64,000 nt of DNA from Cladocopium goreaui (taxonomy: Eukaryota; Sar; Dinophyceae; Suessiales; Symbiodiniaceae). This document shows, in pieces, positions 59,401-64,000 of this stretch (its first letter is position 1; each line of letters opens with the position of its first letter). A program made the translations under genes and the position numbers. The notes under the pieces are model-generated. The model did not search any database and had not been told where the DNA came from. It worked only from the letters and a program-made list of their open reading frames with translations. The DNA lies in contig CAMXCT020001846.1 in the NCBI GenBank assembly GCA_947184155.2, forward strand, positions 498,021-562,020, in the 5' to 3' direction.

Positions 59401-60637
59401 GATTTTACAATTCAAACTGCAAGGTTAAGGCTGAACGGATGATTCTTCAAAGAGAAGGGCAGCACACCAAGCGACGCACAGACCCTATATATATATATAT
59501 ATAGTGTATTCTTTATGCGCCTTTCTTGTAGCTGACCTTCTACAGTCACCTTGAACTTGTGAGGCCAGAATTGCATTGTTCACCCGCATCCAAACCTAAC
59601 ACCTCACAGTTAACACTCTCAAGACTTGGATGGTAGATCCAGTATGTGCTGTGAATTATTTGGGATCCTGGGTAGCAAGTCCGCTCATTGTGACGATGCC
59701 ATGTGGTCCCATATGGTCCAATGGGTTTTGACTCATTCATGACCCCCATAAATCCCAAACCCCCATAAATCCCAAACCCCCATAAACCCCACAAATCCCC
59801 ATGATTGGATCCCCATGTCATGTCCTGCGTGAAATCATGACACCCCCATCTGCTTAAGTCCCCTTCGCTGATCCATCGATGCGCGTGCTTTTGAGGACAT
59901 ACATCGATGAAGAGCTGGAATGTTTTGAGTCCTCCTGCGGCCGGTTCCTACATGTGGCAGGTTACCTGGATGGAAAATGAAGGAAATTGGTGCCGCAACT
60001 TGGGAGGCCGGGATAGCAAGCTCATGGTTTCGTGGAAGGGTTGTTCAGAATATGTGTTGCATGACGTGTTGCGTGGACATTCCTGAAATCATTACCGTAC
60101 TCTAGATCATTTTGTTCTTCAGCGCTCAGAGGCTTGAAAGGCTTGAAAGGTATCTCTGACCTATGGTCGGCCTGCATCAAGCAGGAAACGGGCATCCTCC
60201 AGTGCCGGAACAGGTCATTTATTTGGGCTTCCATGCTCCCTAGCAGTATCACTTGATGGATGTCTCAGCACCTCCCAGTTTGGGAGGAGAGCCATTCAAA
60301 TTTGAAGTATTTCACAGAAGCAGTTTCTTCTTGAAGTTGGTTTAACTTTCGGGGTATATAGATTAAGGTGGCTGACATGTAGCCATTATGGAGCGAGAAG
60401 ATGCTCAGCCCGAAATTCTGTAGCCCCATTTTTGGGGTATCTAAGGTTATGGCTCATGAAATGATTTGTTCACAATTTCGTACCTCAACCCTGGCCATGC
60501 TTTGGGACCCAGGACTGCAATACACCTTCGACCCGAAGGCGTCAAAGGGTCATCGGGTGACGCGCTTGCGCTACGCTAACGGCACAGCGCTGAGGGAGGA
60601 CAAAGAACTCACCGTGGCCATGATCGATTACTTCTAT
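40892..60637 (+). CDS. 5'-nucleotidase (UshA/CD73-type metallophosphoesterase), at least 20 exons
   Basis: The product is a two-domain nucleotidase predicted to hydrolyse nucleotides in the secretory pathway, on the cell surface or outside. The N-terminus ([19 protein letters not shown] then TLIFV) is a signal peptide or anchor. Metal-site motifs of the family appear in order: [32 protein letters not shown] and GGHDH. The C-terminal nucleotide-binding domain follows: [54 protein letters not shown] and [10 protein letters not shown]. The pattern is nearer the eukaryotic/fungal GGHDH branch than animal CD73. About 20 kb holds under 1.7 kb of coding sequence. Some exons are missing from my model, and the stop codon is not found; a possible further exon starts at about 60750. 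Confidence 0.88.
42710..42869. mobile_element. Family E inverted repeat with 37-base arms
   Basis: The left arm begins ttcaatggaaatttcagga and the right arm ends tcctgaaattcccattgaa; the arms pair almost perfectly for about 37 bases. The loop holds three copies of ttatataggcc. It ends 35 bases before exon 4 of the 5'-nucleotidase gene. Confidence 0.8.
43714..43818. mobile_element. Family A element in a 5'-nucleotidase intron
   Basis: Ends taccatctggttatttaac and ccagagggta complement. It lies between exons 5 and 6 of the 5'-nucleotidase gene. It is a sister copy of 35764-35868. Confidence 0.85.
44293..44407. mobile_element. Family D inverted repeat
   Basis: Second copy of the 22625 element, about 85-90% alike by eye over its length. 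It lies in a 5'-nucleotidase intron between exons 6 and 7. Confidence 0.75.
45000..45125. repeat. AT microsatellite
   Basis: tata runs with short interruptions in a 5'-nucleotidase intron. A similar block lies at 45940-46105 with ca/tg runs. Confidence 0.85.
45444..49525 (+). CDS. 5'-nucleotidase exons of the metal-site half
   Basis: Exons: 45444-~45510 ([17 protein letters not shown]; 3' end open), 47078-47146 ([15 protein letters not shown] then [10 protein letters not shown] donor), 47454-47504 ([19 protein letters not shown]), 47879-47908 ([12 protein letters not shown]), 47959-48006 ([18 protein letters not shown]), 48613-48697 ([17 protein letters not shown] to VDLILGG, GC), 49470-49525 ([20 protein letters not shown]). 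The join at 48697/49470 recreates GGHDH across a split codon, the strongest check of this block. The 47078 exon is weaker. Confidence 0.8.
48840..48956. repeat. gatgatgag-type trinucleotide repeat
   Basis: Imperfect gat, gag and gtt units. Open frames on both strands (Met-Met-Arg, Ile-Leu-Ile) are artefacts. Confidence 0.9.
48957..49133. repeat. Diverged tandem duplication in a 5'-nucleotidase intron
   Basis: Bases at about 48960-49022 (cccaagaccggggacgacac ... gcaggcggacatttca) recur at about 49068-49131 (accaagaccagggaccacac ... gcacgcggacatttca). The two units are about 108 bases apart and alike over some 60 bases, with ttcacaagggccacttcgtg between them. Confidence 0.75.
49775..50000. repeat. 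Tandem repeat of about 62-65 bases, four units
   Basis: The unit is acattcattgaagatcttca, ataagggtttaattctccca, ccccggtaaacttct. Copies start near 49789, 49843, 49911 and 49965, with small changes. Non-coding. Confidence 0.85.
50031..50130. repeat. CAT/CAC trinucleotide repeat
   Basis: About 33 trinucleotide units, directly after the 62-65-base repeat. Confidence 0.95.
50925..51250. repeat. Tandem repeat of about 75-90 bases, five units
   Basis: Each unit holds caagtgccagggaagggtaa, catcccaccccgccccaccc, tttgttcaacgtgtatgtg. Units start near 50918, 50971, 51063, 51138 and 51219. The long minus-strand frame (50771-51697) reads through it, but its composition follows the repeat. Confidence 0.85.
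51585..53259 (+). CDS. 5'-nucleotidase linker exons (51585-51632, 52555-52631, 53188-53259)
   Basis: 51585-51632 reads [16 protein letters not shown], continuing YLK from the previous exon in the way KSGxDFR does in the family, with a GA donor. 52555-52631 reads [17 protein letters not shown] then EERGQQELG, a family linker of the form PDPxVxxxVxxW. 53188-53259 begins AG|G and reads [20 protein letters not shown] then ESR. The phase-1 join ELG-KTIG is exact. One short exon between 51632 and 52555 is probably missing. Confidence 0.75.
53930..54140. repeat. Repeat with gggaaagcttcgaaatcca, two units plus a distant third
   Basis: Units at about 53930-54050 and 54052-54160 share gggaaagcttcgaaatcca, tttgacaatac, and gatcgattttgaaatcgaaa. 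A third unit lies at about 55527-55610. Non-coding. Confidence 0.8.
54400..55215. repeat. Tandem repeat of about 200 bases, four diverged units
   Basis: Each unit has ttgagccccattgaaaatca, taatttttgatggggcccaa, accatcttctttggttcaca, tgttttgcgacttgcaacg and cgcaagatgcctcaccagaa. Units start near 54415, 54590, 54810 and 55000. Confidence 0.8.
55785..56115. repeat. ATGG, ATGC and GTAT simple repeats
   Basis: Short runs of atgg, gcat and tgta, plus a ggtaatgg-type run at 56045-56105. Confidence 0.85.
56384..56640. repeat. Long CAT/CAC trinucleotide array
   Basis: About 80 units with a few ttt and tct interruptions. It gives poly-His, poly-Ser and poly-Ile frames on the plus strand that should not be read as protein. 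Confidence 0.95.
57370..57660. repeat. gattcattgattcactgattca-type repeat
   Basis: Degenerate 8- to 12-base units (cattgatt, cactgatt, catcgact) fill the stretch. Confidence 0.9.
57762..60637 (+). CDS. 5'-nucleotidase C-terminal domain exons
   Basis: 57762-57787 reads RAGHYLDQ (GT donor) and follows ESR in phase, as in the family motif E-S/C-N-x-G-x-Y-L. A probable exon within about 57935-58055 reads [20 protein letters not shown] and ADLIIDN; its frame is clear but its ends are not. 59180-59213 reads [11 protein letters not shown]. About 59896-59960 reads [20 protein letters not shown] with a GT donor. 60513-~60637 reads [50 protein letters not shown] is rebuilt across a split codon. The domain should continue for some 30-60 residues. 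Confidence 0.75.
58425..58790. repeat. GAGA/GATA simple repeat
   Basis: gaga and gata units with short gtag and ggta interruptions, in a 5'-nucleotidase intron. Confidence 0.95.
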
Positions 60638-61077
60638 GCCAAATCGGATCCCCGGAGAAAGCACATTTTTTGGGTGGATGGGTTGGTGAATGGTGAGTGG
60701 TGTCATTCTGCTCTATTGTATATACTTTCCATCCAGCCTTGTAGGCGATGAACCCGAACCCAGGCAAAAGTGGCGATCTAGCTCCAGTGGATATCTGTCC
60801 AATCGCGCTACAGCTGGGTATAAACCTCTTGCATGCAACAGATGCATAGCTATTTGTAATCATAGGAAGCTTAGAAGTCCAACTTGTGGTGAGAACAGTC
60901 AGAGAAACAGAGAAGAGAAAGAGTCAGAAGAGAGAGAGGGTCAGTCGAAAGAATATCAAGGTGCGCAGAAAGGTAGGTAGAACAGTCGCGAAACATTGTG
61001 TTTTTTCCATTGTTTTGTGGCTCCGGAGGGTCGAAGAGTAGCTGCGGAGCCATCTGGTCGTATGAGAGATCGAAAAT

Positions 61078-61700
61078 TGCACGCCGCTGTGGCGCGAAGC
61101 ACCTTTTGAAGTCAATTTTTTTAATTTTCCTTTTTGAGCACTTTTGGAAACTGAGATAAATGCACGCCGCTGTGGCGCGAAGCAAATTTCGAAGTCAAAT
61201 GCCCAAAACACTGCATGTTTGGGGTACTTTTGGAATTGTGCTGCTCAAAAAGCGCACGCGGCTGTGGTGCGAAGTACATTTTGAAGTCAAAATGCTAAAA
61301 CTCCTCATGCTCGGAGCACGTTTGAAAGTTGAGATGTTCAAAAAATGCACGCTGTTGTGGCGCGAAGCACACTTCCAAGTCAAAATTTTAAACACCGCAT
61401 GCGGCTGTGGCGCAAAGCACATTTGGAAGTCAAAATGCTGAAACCACTGCGTGGTGAGACGTTGAAATAGTGCACACGGCTGTGGCGCGAAGCAAATTTG
61501 GAAGTCAAAAGGTTGATTGAAAACATTGCGGGTTTGGAGCGCCCTTGAGTTGAGATGTTGAAAAAATGCACGCTGTTGCACATTTCGACCACAAAAGTGT
61601 TAAACACTGACAGTCTCAGACCACTTTTGGACGTTGAGATGTCCAAAAAGTTCACGCGGTTGTGGGGCGAAGCACATCTCGAAGTCAAAATGGTCAAAAC
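61078..61700. repeat. Degenerate tandem repeat of about 75-100 bases, eight units
   Basis: Each unit carries gcacgcggctgtggcgcgaa, gcacatttcgaagtcaaaat and a variable part (gctgaaacac, tgcatgctcggagcac, tttggaagttgagatgttca). Starts are near 61078, 61160, 61253, 61345, 61397, 61470, 61566 and 61650. A related, more diverged set is at about 56780-57230. Confidence 0.85.
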
Positions 61701-61999
61701 ACACCACGTTCGGACCACTTTTGGACGTTCAAGCGTCGTTTTTCGTGGCAGGATCTGCAAACATGCAGTTCATGTGGCACGCGCAGTTCAAGAGACATAT
61801 GGGGCAGTCATTTTTTGGAGGTCCGGGAGCAGATTTCCTGAGGGGTGCCTTTTGGAGCATCAGATCATCAGGTTTGCTAAGATGATCTTGTGTCACAGGT
61901 GCGGCACCTCACTTTTTTGTGGCAGGCGCAGTACTTTAGAGAGATGGGACAGAAAAATCGAATACGCATTGCTATGAGGCCGTCAGCTCAGCATTGAGT

Positions 62000-62205
62000 T
62001 TTTGAAGGAAGTCTAGCAGAATTGCTTCGTTTTTGACGTTGTCAAGTGCAAAAATGGAGGAAGCCTTACACAACTTCATCGTTTTGGACCAAAAGTTTTG
62101 AAGCTGTGAACTTTCACTTTTTGGGGATGTCTCGCAGAATTGCTTCGGTTTGGAGCTGTGCACATCCATTTTTTGAGGAAGTCTCGCAGAATTGCTTCGT
62201 TTCAG
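62000..62205. repeat. agaattgcttcgtt repeat, three units
   Basis: gcagaattgcttcg occurs near 62016, 62131 and 62186, each preceded by an aagtct- or gtctcg-type stretch. Confidence 0.75.
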
Positions 62206-63395
62206 ATAGATAGATGGATAGAATAGAATTGAGGTGAACTGCATTGATATCAAATGACAAGAATTAATAGACTAGATAGACTAGATAGAAAAGAATAGGA
62301 TAGGAATAGAATAGAAATAAATACGGTGGAATAGAACAGAACAGGATAGGATATGATTGGTATCTAGGTCGACAGGTAGATAAACAGGCAGGTAGATAGA
62401 CAGATAGACAGATAGATAAGCAGGCAGATAGACAGACAGACAGATAGATAGATGATAGATTGGATGGATGGGTGGATGGATGGGTGGAGAAATGGATAGA
62501 TGGATAGATGCATAGATGGAATAGATGGGTTGGATAGATTAATAGATTAAATAGATTAGATAGGTTAAATAGATCCAGTAGACTGGTAGATAGATAGGAT
62601 AGCATAGGGTAGGGTAGGACGGGACAGAAAGAGAGAAAGAATATACTAGAATAGGATAGGACAGGATAGAATGCAATAGAACAGAAAAGAACAGAATAGA
62701 ATAGAGTAGATAGAATAGATAGGATAGATAGATAGACTGGATAGAATAAATAGAATAGGCACTATAGATAGACATGGTAGAAATAAATAGAAAAGATAGA
62801 AATGGAGAGAATCGATGGACTGGATAGAATAGATAGAATAGAATAGGGAAATAGAATAGATCGATAGATCGGTAGAGAGATACACAGATACACAGATCGA
62901 CAGGTAGACAGATAGACAGATAGGTAGATAGACACATAGATGGATAGTTGTATAGATAGATGGATAGGTGGATAGATGGTTAGATGGATAGGCAGAAAGA
63001 TGGAAAGAACAATTTCATCGATAGATAGACAGATAGATAGGTAGAATAGAATAGAATAGAATAGTATAGAAAAGAAAAGAATAGCTTAGAATACAACAGA
63101 ATAGAATAGACAAGAAACTGAATTGAATTAAGTTGAATAGAATTGAGTTGAACAGAATGGAATGGAATAGAATTGTACTGAATAGAATGGAATATAATAG
63201 AATAGGATAGGAATAGACTTGAAATAGAATAGAATAGAGTAGGATAGAATAGAATAGAATAGGACAAATAGATAGGTAGATAGGTAGGTAAACAGGCAGA
63301 TAGATAGACTGATAGATAGACAGATAGACATACAGACACCGAGAGAGAGAGAGAGATTCAGAGAGACGCAGGGAGACAGAGAGAGAGAGAGCAAG
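62205..63395. repeat. GATA/GAATA/GACA simple-sequence block, 1.2 kb
   Basis: gata, gaata, gaca and ggta units almost throughout, ending in gaga next to the composite repeat. All frames across it are artefacts. Confidence 0.95.
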
Positions 63396-64000
63396 AGAAA
63401 TTACTTTACTTCGTGTGATCCCCACCATGACATTTATACATTTTCTTACTGGCAAATCTTCTGGCATTCTATCTGACATATCTTCTGGCATTCTATCTGG
63501 CAAATCTTCTGGCATTCTATCTGGCATATCTTCTGGCATTCTATCTGGCAAATCTTCTGGCATATCTTCTGGCATTCTATCTGACATATCTTCCGGCATT
63601 CTATCTGGCATATCTTCTGGCATTCTATCTGACATATCTTCTGGCATTCTATCTGACATTCCATCTGGCATATCTTCTGGCATTCTATCTGGCCGTTGAA
63701 GTCTGGCAGTGCCCACTGGGATCTGGAGCTCGCGGTTGAGGTCCGGCAGTGCCCACTGGGATCTGGAGCTCGCGGTTGAGGTCCGGCAGTGCCCACTGCG
63801 ACCTGGAAGTCGCAGTTGAGGTCCGGCAGTGCCCACTGCGATCTGCAACTCGCGGTTGAGGTCCGGCAGTGCCCACTGGGATCTGGAGCTCGCGATGGAG
63901 GTCCGGCTGTGCCCACTGGGATCTGGACTGCGAGGAGGAGGCAGCGGGTGAGGCGGCGGGTGAGGAGGCGGAGGAGGCAGAGGAGGCGGAGGAGGCGGAG
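63396..64000 (-). repeat. Composite repeat, copy 2, inverted and cut by the window end
   Basis: Read on the minus strand it starts at the window end with a cctcctg-type tract, then six 40-base units (period positions 63701, 63741, 63781, 63821, 63861, 63901), then the 12-base MPED/MPDR repeat (63455-63695), then the tail. The tail and last repeat units (63396-63470) match 32180-32255 almost base for base. Similarity stops at a GA-rich tract. Confidence 0.9.

Larger units (their letters stand above)
60638..64000. other. Repeat-dominated right end
   Basis: After the last supported 5'-nucleotidase exon only one more candidate coding piece is seen (about 60750-60850, DEPEPRQKWRSSSSGYLS). The rest is the 61-kb repeat array, a short agaattgcttcg repeat, simple GATA/GAATA sequence and the second composite repeat. 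Confidence 0.6.

Noticed and set aside
62264-63394. Minus-strand frames of Leu/Ser/Ile/Tyr that look like membrane proteins
   Set aside because: They come from the GATA/GAATA simple repeat on the opposite strand.

Overview
This is eukaryotic nuclear DNA, most likely from a dinoflagellate of the Suessiales/Symbiodiniaceae type. The indications are AT-rich non-coding DNA broken by short GC-richer exons, splice acceptors that are almost always AG followed by G, many GC and GA splice donors beside GT, and all recognisable genes on one strand. The organism call is inference; no rRNA or spliced-leader sequence confirms it. No bacterial operon, CRISPR array, complete autonomous transposon or viral gene is visible. 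Most long open frames lie in introns or simple repeats and are not genes. The real genes are in pieces of about 13 to 140 bases, which I joined by protein similarity, reading phase and splice signals. Layout, all on the plus strand: (1) about 0.5-13.8 kb, the 3' part of a gene with about six degenerate AP2-like DNA-binding units joined by Lys/Ala/Pro-rich linkers; the 5' end lies outside the window and the 3' end is unresolved. (2) 14.79-34.95 kb, an ALG8-type dolichol-linked glucosyltransferase, 22 exons, 487 residues, reconstructed from start to stop. (3) 36.22-40.61 kb, an unrecognised 248-residue protein with one N-terminal membrane segment, 8 exons. (4) 40.89 to at least 60.64 kb, a 5'-nucleotidase/UshA-CD73-type metallophosphoesterase with an N-terminal signal or anchor, at least 20 exons; the 3' end is unresolved. 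The gap between genes 3 and 4 is only 278 bases. Introns and spacers hold several families of short inverted-repeat (MITE-like) elements, long simple-sequence arrays, and several kinds of tandem repeat. A composite repeat (CCTCCTG tract, 40-bp repeats, 12-bp repeats, conserved tail) occurs in an ALG8 intron and again, inverted, at the right end of the window. From 60.7 to 64 kb the DNA is essentially all repeats. Functionally the four genes are unrelated (a nuclear factor, ER N-glycan assembly, an unknown membrane protein, a secretory-pathway nucleotidase), as is usual for dinoflagellate one-strand gene arrays; I see no evidence of a shared pathway.
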